Assembly (NCBI GenBank): GCA_937921485.1
Contig: CAKZSV010000012.1
Location: 1-64,000, forward strand
Reading direction: 5' to 3'
Length of the DNA: 64,000 nt
Source: an uncultured bacterium
GTDB lineage: Bacteria > Spirochaetota > UBA4802 > JAGODF01
Shown here: one piece after another, positions 48,833-59,569 of the stretch
How positions within the stretch are numbered: the first letter of the stretch is position 1
Layout: the number at the start of each line of letters is the position of its first letter
Notes under the pieces: generated by a model
The model's input: the letters and a program-made list of their open reading frames with translations, nothing else
Told to the model about the DNA's origin: nothing
Databases searched by the model: none
Program-made: the position numbers and the translations under genes

Positions 48833-50503
48833 TTACCAACGAATATCTATTTCCCGATGTTTTTTTAGTAGAGGCCGTGTTTGCGCGCAGAGAATAATGT
48901 TTGCGCAATACTCATCTTTTGCATCCGGATAGTCCGTGTTATGATGCAGCCCGCGGCTTTCTTTTCTGTGCAATGCGCCCTCGATGATGAGCCCCGCAAC
49001 CGTGACCAGGTTTCGAAGTTCAACGAGTTCGAGAGTCAGCGTGCTCCGACGGTAGTAATCGTAGATTTCCTCCGCCAGGAATTTGATGCGCCGCTGGGCG
49101 CGCTGGAGGCGCAGGTTTGTGCGAACAATGCCCACATAGTCCCACATCAGCCGTTTCACGTCTTCCTTGTTGTGCTGAATTAATATCCACTCTTCGAGAT
49201 CAAAGGTACCTTCTTTATTCCAGAGCGGAAATTCCGGCAGCGCGTCTCTTGATTTCAGTATTTCTGGGTGTGTGCGCAGGTATTCTGCTGCGCTGTGTGA
49301 AAAGACGATGCCTTCTAAAAGCGAGTTACTTGCAAGCCTGTTCGCGCCATGAACACCGGTGCAGGCGGACTCGCCTGATACAAAAAGATTTTTAATTGAA
49401 CTTCTCCCGAATCTGTCGGTGATGATTCCGCCACAGAGATAGTGTGCCGCGGGGACGACAGGGATGGGGTCTTTTGAAATATCTATTCCCTCGTCCAGAC
49501 ATTTTTGAAAGATTGCCGGGAAACGATTGCGCAGAAACGCTTCTCCTTTAAATGAAATATCGAGCAGTACGTATTTTTCACCGGATTTCTTCAGTTCGCT
49601 GTCAATAGTCCTGGCTACAATGTCGCGGGGGGCGAGTTCCTTCATGGGATGGATGCCCTCCATGAATCTTTTGCCGCTTATTGTGGTAAGTATTGCGCCT
49701 TCGCCCCGTACAGCTTCACTGATGAGAAAGGAGCGTCCGCCGCCTTTATGATAGAGCGATGTAGGATGGAATTGTATGAATTCCATATCCGCAACCAGCG
49801 CCCCGGCTCGGTACGCCATCGCAATCCCGTCGCCGGTGGCAATTTCAGGATTTGTCGTGTGCTGGTAAATCTGTCCCACGCCTCCGGATGCCAACATTGT
49901 GATTGGAGCGATAAAAGAATGGATGTCGCCGGAAGAATTTTCCATGATGTAAGCGCCATAGCAGGTCTTCTGAGCACGTTCATGATCAAGACCGAGCTGG
50001 TGTTCGGTGAGAAGATCAACGGCAGTATGGTCTTCAAATATTGTGATATTCCTGATCGTCGATATTTTTTCAAGAAGCGCCCGCTCCACTTCCTGACCGG
50101 TGAGATCGCGCGCATGAACGATGCGGTTTTTTGAGTGGCCTCCTTCGCGGCCAAGGTCGAACACATCCTTGCCGGCGGAGTCCTTTTTCATTGAGAATCT
50201 GGTTCCCCATTCTGAAAGTTCGGCGATTCTTGAAGGGCCGTTCTCGACAATCATGCGGACTGCATCTTCGTTGCACAGCCCCGCGCCGGTTTTCAGTGTG
50301 TCGGCTATATGGCTTTCAATGGAATCATCGGGCGCAAGCACCGATGCAATCCCGCCCTGAGCATAGTTGGTGTTAGAATCGGAATCCTTTTTTTTGGTGA
50401 CGAGGTGAACAGTTCCCAATTCGGATGCTTTGATGGCGAAAGTGAGACCGGCAATGCCGCTACCGATAACTAAAAAATCCGATCGAAAGACTTTCGAATT
50501 CAC
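48833..50503 (-). CDS. nadB: L-aspartate oxidase
   Basis: FLVIGSGIAGLTFAIKASELG, NTNYAQGGIASV, EFIQFHPTSLY, SGESACTGVHGANRLASNSLLE; GTG start at 50503 preceded by GGAGGCAACC. Confidence 0.94.
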   Translation of the reverse strand: MNSKVFRSDFLVIGSGIAGLTFAIKASELGTVHLVTKKKDSDSNTNYAQGGIASVLAPDDSIESHIADTLKTGAGLCNEDAVRMIVENGPSRIAELSEWGTRFSMKKDSAGKDVFDLGREGGHSKNRIVHARDLTGQEVERALLEKISTIRNITIFEDHTAVDLLTEHQLGLDHERAQKTCYGAYIMENSSGDIHSFIAPITMLASGGVGQIYQHTTNPEIATGDGIAMAYRAGALVADMEFIQFHPTSLYHKGGGRSFLISEAVRGEGAILTTISGKRFMEGIHPMKELAPRDIVARTIDSELKKSGEKYVLLDISFKGEAFLRNRFPAIFQKCLDEGIDISKDPIPVVPAAHYLCGGIITDRFGRSSIKNLFVSGESACTGVHGANRLASNSLLEGIVFSHSAAEYLRTHPEILKSRDALPEFPLWNKEGTFDLEEWILIQHNKEDVKRLMWDYVGIVRTNLRLQRAQRRIKFLAEEIYDYYRRSTLTLELVELRNLVTVAGLIIEGALHRKESRGLHHNTDYPDAKDEYCANIILCAQTRPLLKKHREIDIRW

Positions 50504-51342
50504 GGTTGCCTCCGAAATCGTGACTGATTTGAATCGTGCATAAGAGCATGAAAGTTTGTTAATATCTGGTCGCACAGTTCGTTTTCGGATATTCCTCGAA
50601 GAGCGGCAACAAATCGATACGTATGGATTACATATTCAGGTTTATTTTTCTTTCCGCGCAAGGGAACCGGCGTAAGGAAGGGGGCGTCTGTTTCAAGGAG
50701 CAATCTGTCGGCAGGGACGTGCGAAGCGGATTCCTGAAGTGTTATGGCAGCTTTGTAAGAGACATTGCCGGCAAACGAAAGGTACATCCCAAGGTCGAGA
50801 AATTTTTTGGCATAGTCTGCTCCCTCGGAAAAGCAGTGCATGATGCCGCGCACCGGGGCATATCTTTTTAGTATTGCCAGGCTGTCATCGGATGCATCGC
50901 GCGAATGGACGATTACGGGCAGGTGATGTTTCAGCGCGAGATGAATCTGATGCTCAAAAGAGTTTTGCTGTTCGTCTTTCGGCCGGCGCATTCGGTAGTA
51001 ATCGAGTCCGGTTTCACCAATTCCGAAAAGAAGAGACGCCTCTTCTGAGTTCATTACCTTCTCGGTGTATCGTTCAATAGCGTCGAGCTCTTTTTTCCCG
51101 GCAGGGGATGAGGGATGAATGCCGAGCGTGAAAACAATCCCACGGTCGCGGTGCCTCACGGCGAACTCATGCGCCCGGTAAAAACCTCCGACGTCAATGG
51201 AAACATGCACTGCGCGAGTGATTCCGGATGTTTCGAGGCCTGCAATCAGATCAGTTTCTGTTCCGGCGCCTTCATCGACGCAGAGATCGAAATGTGCGTG
51301 TGTATCAATATATTGCATCATAAATCCTTTTTTCATCGGCAC
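50500..51342 (-). CDS. tatD: TatD-family metal-dependent DNase
   Basis: YIDTHAHFDL, GIGETGLDYY, HSRDASDDSLAIL, HCFSEGADYA, ETDAPFL. Confidence 0.94.
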   Translation of the reverse strand: MPMKKGFMMQYIDTHAHFDLCVDEGAGTETDLIAGLETSGITRAVHVSIDVGGFYRAHEFAVRHRDRGIVFTLGIHPSSPAGKKELDAIERYTEKVMNSEEASLLFGIGETGLDYYRMRRPKDEQQNSFEHQIHLALKHHLPVIVHSRDASDDSLAILKRYAPVRGIMHCFSEGADYAKKFLDLGMYLSFAGNVSYKAAITLQESASHVPADRLLLETDAPFLTPVPLRGKKNKPEYVIHTYRFVAALRGISENELCDQILTNFHALMHDSNQSRFRRQP

Positions 51343-51434
51343 GGTAAAAAGATTTGATTTTTTTGTAAACCTTTTATAGTGGTAGCCAGAAATCTCATTC
51401 GGTGATTTTGACTAAAAAAAAGAGGAAGGTGATG

Positions 51435-52394
51435 ATGAAAGTACTCGGCCTTGATATCGGACAGAGCTTCAAATTTGAAAATTTCAAGAAAAGCTTCAAA
51501 CTCACATGGCTGTATGTGGGTATTGCGATTATTGTCTTCCTCTTCTTCGTGCTGCTTTCGGGTTTTCTTCCGCCCAGAAGTTTCTTTTACTACTTTCTCC
51601 AGAATGCGGGCATCTTTCTGGCATTCACCATTGTGATGGCCGCGTATGCGGGAGTGTACCGCGTCAGCACATTCCCCGAAGGCGCGCTCAAAGTGACCCG
51701 TCAGTCAATATGGTTGACTGCACGGAAATTTCATTATCTGTTAGGTTTTGCGCTGATACTTGTAGGACTATTCATCCTTGTGGTGCTCCTCGAAATAGGC
51801 ATCACTTCAATATCGTATATCCCTTATGCGGGCCCTGCGATTATCACCCTGCTTACCATTCCGCTCTTTTTTGTGAATTTTACCTGCCTTTTGCTCGGCG
51901 TATGCCTGTTTGTGATAGCGCCGCCGCTGGTGGGGGAATCGCAAACGCTGAAAGAAGTCTTTGCGGAACTAAAGCTGCTTATGAAATCAAAGTGGATTAA
52001 TCTGGTGATCTACATGATTATTTCACTCGCGCTTCTTTTGTTGTCCATGCAGATTATTTATTACCTCATTCGCTACACCGCCGGCATCACAAAGGCGGCT
52101 CAGTGGCAGTTGCAGTATGCATATCCCGATATGATAAGCCGACTCGGGATGTCGTCCATGTTCACCGATGTGCTTTCGCAGGTGCTGCCAAGAGCACAGA
52201 CCGTTTCACCGGCAAACTACTCGGTAGGTTTCGTCAAGGTGCTGAAATACCTGGTGGGATTCGGCTATCTTGCGGTCTTTTCGTTTGTCGCGTCGTTTCC
52301 GCTGGCAGCGTATTTTTCCATTTCCTCCGAGTATTTTAAAAATATCTGGAAGGATGTAAAAAGCGAATCTGCTGAAACAGAAGCCGCGTGTTGA
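51435..52394 (+). CDS. Integral membrane hypothetical protein
   Basis: Multiple TMs, N-terminal LGLDIGQSFKFENFKKSFKLTW; start choice 51402, 51432 or 51435 uncertain. Confidence 0.7.
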   Translation: MKVLGLDIGQSFKFENFKKSFKLTWLYVGIAIIVFLFFVLLSGFLPPRSFFYYFLQNAGIFLAFTIVMAAYAGVYRVSTFPEGALKVTRQSIWLTARKFHYLLGFALILVGLFILVVLLEIGITSISYIPYAGPAIITLLTIPLFFVNFTCLLLGVCLFVIAPPLVGESQTLKEVFAELKLLMKSKWINLVIYMIISLALLLLSMQIIYYLIRYTAGITKAAQWQLQYAYPDMISRLGMSSMFTDVLSQVLPRAQTVSPANYSVGFVKVLKYLVGFGYLAVFSFVASFPLAAYFSISSEYFKNIWKDVKSESAETEAAC

Positions 52395-52434
52395 AATACT
52401 TCTTCCTGTAACTGCTGAAAAGTGGCGATGATGC

Positions 52435-53295
52435 TCAACGCACGAGTTCTGTGCCGATGCCGGCATCGGTGAAGATTTCAAGCAGAACGGCATGTTCCAC
52501 CCTTCCGTCGATGATGTGCGCTTTGCCGACTCCGCCGCTGATGGCCTCAAGCGCACAGTTCACTTTCGGTATCATTCCTCCGGTGATGCCGCCCGATGCA
52601 ATGAGCTTTTCAGCTTCGGCCTTGTTGAGAGAAGAGATGAGCCCTTCCTGGGCTTTCACTCCTTCAACATCGGTAAGCAGGATGAGCTTTTCGGCTTTTA
52701 ATGCCTCTGCAATTTTTCCCGCGGCAGTATCGGCGTTGATGTTATAGGTGATGCCGTTTTCGTCGGCAGCGACCGGAGCAATGACGGGGATGAAGCGGTC
52801 CCTGTCGAGAAGCTCAATGACTTTTGGATTGACCTCCTTGATGGTTCCCACCAGCCCTATATCGATTTCCTTGCCGTTTTCAATATGATACATTTTTTTG
52901 GCAGTCAAAAGCCCCCCGTCTTTGCCGGAAAGGCCCACCGCTTTTCCGCCCACCATGTTGATGTTATTCACGATTTCCTTATTTACGGTGCCGACCAGTA
53001 CCATCTCCACGACTTCCATCGTTGCTTCGTCGGTGATGCGCATGCCGCCTGCGAATTCGCTTTTAATATTGATTTTCTTTAAAAGTTCGCCTATCTGGGG
53101 ACCTCCTCCATGCACAATGACGGGATTGATGCCGACATATTTTAGAAGCACCATGTCGAGCGCGAACGACCTTTTCAATTCTTCATCGGTCATCGCGTGG
53201 CCGCCGTATTTGATGACAATCGTCTTACCGTAGAATTCTTTAATGTATGGAAACGATTCGATGAGCGTGTTGACTTTTTCTATGTAGCGTTTCAT
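52435..53295 (-). CDS. argB: Acetylglutamate kinase
   Basis: [52 protein letters not shown]. Confidence 0.96.
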   Translation of the reverse strand: MKRYIEKVNTLIESFPYIKEFYGKTIVIKYGGHAMTDEELKRSFALDMVLLKYVGINPVIVHGGGPQIGELLKKINIKSEFAGGMRITDEATMEVVEMVLVGTVNKEIVNNINMVGGKAVGLSGKDGGLLTAKKMYHIENGKEIDIGLVGTIKEVNPKVIELLDRDRFIPVIAPVAADENGITYNINADTAAGKIAEALKAEKLILLTDVEGVKAQEGLISSLNKAEAEKLIASGGITGGMIPKVNCALEAISGGVGKAHIIDGRVEHAVLLEIFTDAGIGTELVR

Positions 53296-53495
53296 TGCAA
53301 TCACTCCTTTGAATATCAACTATAGCGGAAGCATCAGTATGACGCATGGTGCTGTCAAATGAATTTCAAAATAATATGCGGTAACTTCCGATCAAATTCT
53401 CCCACATATAGTGCAGGGATAAAAAACGCTTTACAAGCCCGGATTTATAGGCTATGTTGAAGGCGGCAACGATATTTTATCCACGAGGTTGTAGT

Positions 53496-54902
53496 ATGAA
53501 AACTAAATTGGGCGTATCCGTCCTTGCAATTATTGTTACGGTCATGACGCTTGCACAAAATCCTCAGGCCCAGCCGAAGGATGCATCGCTCAGCATGTTG
53601 AATGAAAAACTCGTGGAAGTGTCGAAAAAGGTCACGCCCGCGGTGGTAAACATTTCAGCCCAGAGGGAGAGGGCATCAAAATCACTCGATCAGATGAGAT
53701 CACCCGGCGATCCTTTCGATGAAAATCTTCCTCCTCTGCCGAAAACACCTGACTCGCGGATTTCGCGAGGATCTGGCATCATATTTAACGAAAAAGGCTA
53801 TATCGTCACCAATAATCACGTTATCAAGGAAGCGGGCAGCATCAAAGTGACGCTCTCAAATAAACAAGAGTTCCGCTGCAGTGTGGTGGGCACCGATCCG
53901 GCTACCGACATCGCAGTAATCAAGATGGACGAGCCTCCCAAGAATTTGCCCACCCTCAAAATTGGCAACTCCGATGCAATCCGGGTAGGGGAGCTTGTCA
54001 TTGCCGTAGGCAATCCCTTCGGCTTTTCCCACACCGTCACCATGGGAATCGTAAGCGCCACGGGACGGCAAAACGTGGGCCTTGCGGAGTACGAGGAGTA
54101 CATTCAGACCGATGCAGCAATCAATCCCGGGAACTCCGGCGGCGCGCTGGTGAACATTAAAGGCGAGCTCATCGGCATCAATACCGCGATCTATTCACGT
54201 TCCGGCGGATCGCTTGGCATTGGCTTTGCCATTCCATCGAACATGGCGAAGCAGGTGGTTGAGGAAATCATTAAAAGCGGCAAGGTGGTGAGGGGCTGGC
54301 TTGGGGTGTACATCCAGGATATCACGAAGGATATCGCGCAGTCGTTCAAATATGGGAAAGAAAACGGCGCACTCGTTTCAGACGTGATGAAAGGTTCACC
54401 GGCTGAGAAATCGGCATTAAAAGCGGGCGATATCATCACAAAAATCGACGAGCGCGACATCATCGATGTACATCATCTGAGAAAACTCGTGGCATGGAAA
54501 AAGCCCGGCACGTCCGTCAAAGTGTCGATCTTCAGGGACGGCAAGGAACTCGATCTTTCGCTTCCCGTGGGCGTTATGCCCGAGAGAAAAGCGGAAATTA
54601 TTCCTGCGCTTGATCGATTCGACGATATTGGCATCACCGTGAAAAATCTCACCGAGGAGCTTGCCTATAAATGGCGGATCAAGGAGCAAAACGGCGTGGT
54701 GGTGATGCGCATGAAGGAGTATTCTCCCGCGTTCAATGCGGGCATGCGCGTTGGAGATCTCATACGTGAGATCGAGCGGACACCAATTGCCGATACAAAG
54801 GATTATAAAAGCATCATGAGCGAACATCGCGAGCGCAAGCATCTTCTCCTGCTCATTCAGCGCGCGGGGGTAAATAAATACGTGGTGATTAACCGCGAAT
54901 AA
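53496..54902 (+). CDS. HtrA/DegP-like serine protease with PDZ domains
   Basis: GSGIIFNEKGYIVTNNHVI, TDIAVIKM, GNSGGALVNIKGELIGINTAI; start MKTKLGVSV at 53496. Confidence 0.95.
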   Translation: MKTKLGVSVLAIIVTVMTLAQNPQAQPKDASLSMLNEKLVEVSKKVTPAVVNISAQRERASKSLDQMRSPGDPFDENLPPLPKTPDSRISRGSGIIFNEKGYIVTNNHVIKEAGSIKVTLSNKQEFRCSVVGTDPATDIAVIKMDEPPKNLPTLKIGNSDAIRVGELVIAVGNPFGFSHTVTMGIVSATGRQNVGLAEYEEYIQTDAAINPGNSGGALVNIKGELIGINTAIYSRSGGSLGIGFAIPSNMAKQVVEEIIKSGKVVRGWLGVYIQDITKDIAQSFKYGKENGALVSDVMKGSPAEKSALKAGDIITKIDERDIIDVHHLRKLVAWKKPGTSVKVSIFRDGKELDLSLPVGVMPERKAEIIPALDRFDDIGITVKNLTEELAYKWRIKEQNGVVVMRMKEYSPAFNAGMRVGDLIREIERTPIADTKDYKSIMSEHRERKHLLLLIQRAGVNKYVVINRE

Positions 54903-54916
54903 TTCTGGAGGCATGT

Positions 54917-55819
54917 ATGCGAAGTATTAACACGGGTATAAGCTTCATACTTATTAGTTTTGTTATAGCGACATCAATGCAGTGTGCGCAAGAATCCGAA
55001 CAGAATGCAAAAGAACAACGTGTTTCAGCTGGTTCACATGCCCGTCCTGAGGTTCCCGTGCCCCAGGCTCCGAGCGCTGAGAATCAGTTGAATCAGGAGA
55101 AAGCCGACGAAGGCGGCTTTTTCACATCGGCGCGATTGAAGTCGATGCTGGTGCTTCCCATGGAAAAAGCGAAAGAGCGCCTTTTAGAATATAACATAAA
55201 CCTGAGCTATCAGTGCCATGACTTCCATAAAGCGCGCGCGGAACTCATTAATATTATTTCGCAATACGGATTCGTGAAATCGGGCACTACCGACGTCAGG
55301 CATACCTCGCATCTTTTTATAAATGCTGCAATTCAGGCGAAGGACATCTACCGGTTTCTTCTGGACATGGACCGCGTGGGTACGCTCGTCACCGAGAATA
55401 TCCGTGTCAATGATCTCACCGAAGAGATGGTGATATCGCAGAGGCGTCTCAGACGGGAAGAAATCCGCATTGAGCGGAAGCAGAAGGCGATTTCGGGAAT
55501 GCCGGCACAGGCGCAAAACTGGCAGGGAATAGAAAGCTCGATATCACAAAGCGAAGATAGGTACGACCAGGCAGAACACGCGAAATGGAAGGTGCTGGAC
55601 AGAGTCTCATGGGCAAATGTGAACATCAGCCTCGAGCCATACGGTTCGGTACATGTTCCGCCATATAAAAAAGCATTGTTCGAACTTCTCGATCTGGCGC
55701 TCTGGATTCCCTACGCGCTCATTTATTTAACGCCCATTATTCTTCTGGGGATACTCATTCGATGGAAATGGGGGTGGCTGAAGTCGCTGTTTGCAAAAAA
55801 GGAAAATACTTCTGAATGA
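54917..55819 (+). CDS. DUF4349-like lipoprotein
   Basis: Signal and lipobox SMQCAQ; RVGTLVTENIRVNDLTEEM...RRLRREEIRIERKQKAI; C-terminal TM. Confidence 0.75.
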   Translation: MRSINTGISFILISFVIATSMQCAQESEQNAKEQRVSAGSHARPEVPVPQAPSAENQLNQEKADEGGFFTSARLKSMLVLPMEKAKERLLEYNINLSYQCHDFHKARAELINIISQYGFVKSGTTDVRHTSHLFINAAIQAKDIYRFLLDMDRVGTLVTENIRVNDLTEEMVISQRRLRREEIRIERKQKAISGMPAQAQNWQGIESSISQSEDRYDQAEHAKWKVLDRVSWANVNISLEPYGSVHVPPYKKALFELLDLALWIPYALIYLTPIILLGILIRWKWGWLKSLFAKKENTSE

Positions 55820-55861
55820 GTGTGAAAAAAGGTGGAAGATATCATAGCAAAGGCTTTTTCC

Positions 55862-57130
55862 CTATTCCTTCTCCGACCACATCTTCACGCTGTGCTTGTA
55901 GTATTTAAATTCCGGCAATGATGCGGGGAGATTTTTTACGATGAGCATGCGCGCCCAGCGGCGTTCCGCGAATTCGCATACGTCTTTGATGGTTCTGCCC
56001 GAAAGCCCTTCGGAAAGAGACGCCAGTTCTTCGCACTCGGCCTGACTGAGATGCTGGGCATAATTGCCGAAAATTGCGGCTCGCTCCTGTGCATTGGGCA
56101 GCGGGAAGTGGATGGTCTGATCGAAACGGCTTATGAGCGCATGGTCAAGGTCGTGCATCCGGTTGGTCGCGCCGATGGTGATGGTGGTGCTCGCCGCGTC
56201 CAGCCCGTCGAGTTTGCGCAAAAGCACCGAAAGGACGCGCCGGGTTGCTTCGAACATGTTGGCATCGCGCGAGGGAGCGAGCGCGTCAATCTCATCCAGA
56301 AAAATAATCGCACCGCCCATTTCGTCGGCCGATTCGAAAATCTGGGATAAATTCTGAGATGACTGACCGTACCATTTCGACATGATGGACTCGATGGGGA
56401 CATACACCAGCGGAATTTTTACATCATTCGCAATGATGCGCGCGACAGTAGTTTTCCCAACACCGGGGCTTCCTTCGAAAAGAATCGCACGCGGCCGGTT
56501 CGACTCGAAGGTTTTACGGGTCAGCCTGGCGATGTTATCGTACATGCCGGGATTTTTCAACGGGAGGATGATGGATTCCCTGATGCGCCGCTTTACTTCC
56601 TCGTATCCGGCAATATAGCTCCAGTCGATTGCGCTGTTTTCCACATACACTGTCGCGCCGAGCTTTCTTAGCGTTGTGGCGGGGTCTTCGGATTCAGAAG
56701 AGTGGGCAGTTTTATACAGGGCGATGGCTACGTTGATTTCATCCTGGCAAAAATTGCCTTTTTTTGAAAGCTCTGCTTTGAAATTCGTGGTGAGGCCGAA
56801 AAATTCTATTTTAAGATTATCCAGAATATTTTCGCTTTTAAAAAGATTCCTTCCGAGCGACTGAAAGGCGTAGTACCCGTCGCCGAAGGAATGGATGCGC
56901 ACGTATTCGATGTGGGCTTTGATGATGGCAACAAATTGCGCCAGCAGGATTTCATTGAGAAACGGCATGGGAAAAGAGATGCGCGATACCCCTTTTTCAA
57001 AGGTAATTTCCGGAAACGGCATCGCGTCGGCCTTGAGCTTTTTTGAGTGAATATATGCTCCAATCTCCTTATGAATCTGTTCTTTCATGGAATCGTACGC
57101 GATGGTTTCCATGGCTGCAATGTCCGGCAT
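55862..57130 (-). CDS. Stand-alone AAA ATPase (Vps4/katanin/FtsH-like module)
   Basis: Walker A EGSPGVGKTT, pore loop SKWYGQSSQNL, Walker B AIIFLDEIDALAPSRD, TIGATNRMHDLDHALISRFD. Confidence 0.9.
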   Translation of the reverse strand: MPDIAAMETIAYDSMKEQIHKEIGAYIHSKKLKADAMPFPEITFEKGVSRISFPMPFLNEILLAQFVAIIKAHIEYVRIHSFGDGYYAFQSLGRNLFKSENILDNLKIEFFGLTTNFKAELSKKGNFCQDEINVAIALYKTAHSSESEDPATTLRKLGATVYVENSAIDWSYIAGYEEVKRRIRESIILPLKNPGMYDNIARLTRKTFESNRPRAILFEGSPGVGKTTVARIIANDVKIPLVYVPIESIMSKWYGQSSQNLSQIFESADEMGGAIIFLDEIDALAPSRDANMFEATRRVLSVLLRKLDGLDAASTTITIGATNRMHDLDHALISRFDQTIHFPLPNAQERAAIFGNYAQHLSQAECEELASLSEGLSGRTIKDVCEFAERRWARMLIVKNLPASLPEFKYYKHSVKMWSEKE

Positions 57131-57240
57131 AATCGTCCTCTTAAAAATTTATTCCTTCAATGAATATTTCGGCATACTTGTGACGATTCAGACGAGTTTT
57201 TTCCTGGTATGCGAAGGAAGAACGTAAGTTCATGCTACGT

Positions 57241-59508
57241 TTATAGCACAAGCCTGAATATCCTGCGCACAAGCGTTTCCCCGCTTTTAAAAAGGCGCCG
57301 ATTGAAATCTGGAATATTTGAAAGCATCATCATGTTGTCGGGCAATTGCGTAAATTCCGCGGGAAGAAAGTAGTCGCGTGCAATTACCAGAAGTTGTAGT
57401 GGGCTTTCTGCGCGGCCATAATACAGCGTGAGAATGGGATCTTTTTCAGGAACGCCCGATATTTTTATGTAGAAGTTTCCTTCAACAGATATAAGTTCCC
57501 TGCCGTCTAGTAACGCACGATTGATATGGTGATTGGCATACACCTGAAGCAGCGGGTAATGCGTGCGGTATTGCAGCTTGAGCTGCAGCATCCCTTTGAC
57601 AGCTTTTATTTTCTGAACAGAGACAGCAGGCAGTGATGAAGGCACTATCGAAGCTTTTGCGCTGAGAAAGCACCCTTCCTCATCGGGGATGAAATCGCGT
57701 ATCTGCCGCATTGACGCCTGTGATGTTAACACCCGGCCTGTCCATCGGTCGGGCTGCTGATGTGCGGAATACCAGAAACACTGACCGGCATCGGCATCGC
57801 ATGCGAGGGTGAGGCTTGTAAATTCCGGCCTTTCTTTGCCTGGTGTCCACTCGAAAAATCCGATGACAATGAGAATAGTTGCAACCGATGTGATGAGTGC
57901 TGCGGCACGATTATAAAAAGAGCGCGAATCGTACACAAACGGAATCAGAAAACCGAGGAGCATCATAAAAAAGAAAATATATGCAAACGCGAAGAGGGAA
58001 GAAAGCGTCTCGTAAAAGGCAAGGATAACACCCGTCCACATCATTACCGGCGCAAGAAGTACGAGTGTTGAAAATACAAGACGCACATTTGCGCGGGTCT
58101 CGGGGATGAAATAAAAAATGGCTAAAATCGCAATCGATGCATAAAACGGCCATACAAAGAGGTGATGGCCTCCCCGCATAAAAAATAAAAATATCAGGGA
58201 AAAAAATCCCCACAGTATCGCCTGCGCGGAAAGAAGCTGCTCAAGAGAATACCTTTTTGTGAGATGCTGGATTGTTAGCAAGAATATGGCAAAAGAGAGA
58301 AGGAAAAAACCCGGTACGAGAAGTGGAGCGCTGTACACGAGATAATATTTTTTTCCTGCATACATAAGCGCGGTGAGAACAAGAATCAGCAATGTGCTGA
58401 TGATGCATAGTGCACATAACCAGAGAGATGAATGAATCGCTGCCAGCCATGAGAATCTTTTTCCTTTCCCAATAGTAGATATTATTAAAAGTGCAATGAA
58501 TCCGGCAAAGGTAAGATACGGCGAAAGAAAATCGGGATAATGAATAAATATCGAACCTATGACATTAAAATACTGACGTTCATCGCCATCAAAACTCGAT
58601 GGCATGGCATCATCCAGATTCGCAATAAGCGCATCAGAATATTGCAGCATATGCTGCAGGCTGGCCGGCGAAAGGTTTTCCGGCCTATCGGTTGCGTTAT
58701 GATAGTGTTGAAAGCCGTTGATGAAGGCAAAGTTCCATCCCGGAATTTTCGCATGGATAAATCGCGTAAAATCGCTTCCCAGTGGCATGCGTTTATACAC
58801 TGCGGGCATAAGGCTTGAGGCGAACACGGGAGCTTTCGTTTGTGCAAGAAATGCTACCGCCTTTCCAGTGCCGGGCATTGTCTCAAACATATATGCCGGC
58901 CCTGAGGTGCCGCGCACATCGAAATTCATCACGCATCCGATGTTTTTTGAAAGCGGGTGTTTGCTGACGAAGGCAAGGGCGCCCCTTGTGCCGAAATTCT
59001 TTACATAGCCTTCTTCATTGTCCGTGAAGACAAAAACAATATCCCTCTTCGTTTGCGGACGGTGTTGTAACGCGCGCAATGTTTCCAGAAGCACCGCGCA
59101 GCCTGAGGCATCATCGCCAGCGCCAGGTCCAAATGGGATGGTATCGTAATGCGCGGTGAGGCATACGGATGTACTGTTTTTATCCGAGCCGGGAAGAACC
59201 GCTATGATATTGTTAAGATAAAAAGCTTTGCCTGGTTCATCATTCAGCAAAACCTTCTGCACTTCGACATGCGCACCAAGCTTTGCAAGTTCGGAAATTA
59301 TGTATTCCCGCGCACGCTGATGAGCTTTTGAGCCGACAGGCCGCGGCGCGACTGCGAGATTTTTTACATGGCGCATCGCGCGCATCGCACTGAATTCAGA
59401 GAGCGGAGCATTCTCAGGCAATGGCGCGGGTGGGGCATGAAAGTACGATGCAATTCCAGCGGCAGAAATAAGAGTGCAGAGCAACAAGATTGGGAAATAG
59501 TTCTTCAT
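57241..59508 (-). CDS. M28-family metallopeptidase with multi-TM C-terminal domain
   Basis: VCLTAHYDTIPFGPGAGDDASGCAVLLETLRAL, FTDNEEGYVKNFGTRGALAF, QHYHNATDRPENLSPASLQHML; ~8 or more hydrophobic helices after the peptidase domain. Confidence 0.88.
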   Translation of the reverse strand: MKNYFPILLLCTLISAAGIASYFHAPPAPLPENAPLSEFSAMRAMRHVKNLAVAPRPVGSKAHQRAREYIISELAKLGAHVEVQKVLLNDEPGKAFYLNNIIAVLPGSDKNSTSVCLTAHYDTIPFGPGAGDDASGCAVLLETLRALQHRPQTKRDIVFVFTDNEEGYVKNFGTRGALAFVSKHPLSKNIGCVMNFDVRGTSGPAYMFETMPGTGKAVAFLAQTKAPVFASSLMPAVYKRMPLGSDFTRFIHAKIPGWNFAFINGFQHYHNATDRPENLSPASLQHMLQYSDALIANLDDAMPSSFDGDERQYFNVIGSIFIHYPDFLSPYLTFAGFIALLIISTIGKGKRFSWLAAIHSSLWLCALCIISTLLILVLTALMYAGKKYYLVYSAPLLVPGFFLLSFAIFLLTIQHLTKRYSLEQLLSAQAILWGFFSLIFLFFMRGGHHLFVWPFYASIAILAIFYFIPETRANVRLVFSTLVLLAPVMMWTGVILAFYETLSSLFAFAYIFFFMMLLGFLIPFVYDSRSFYNRAAALITSVATILIVIGFFEWTPGKERPEFTSLTLACDADAGQCFWYSAHQQPDRWTGRVLTSQASMRQIRDFIPDEEGCFLSAKASIVPSSLPAVSVQKIKAVKGMLQLKLQYRTHYPLLQVYANHHINRALLDGRELISVEGNFYIKISGVPEKDPILTLYYGRAESPLQLLVIARDYFLPAEFTQLPDNMMMLSNIPDFNRRLFKSGETLVRRIFRLVL

Positions 59509-59569
59509 GATCGATGGCTACAATACGAGAGAATGCCTTTGGTTGCGATATCACAGCAAAAAAATGACA

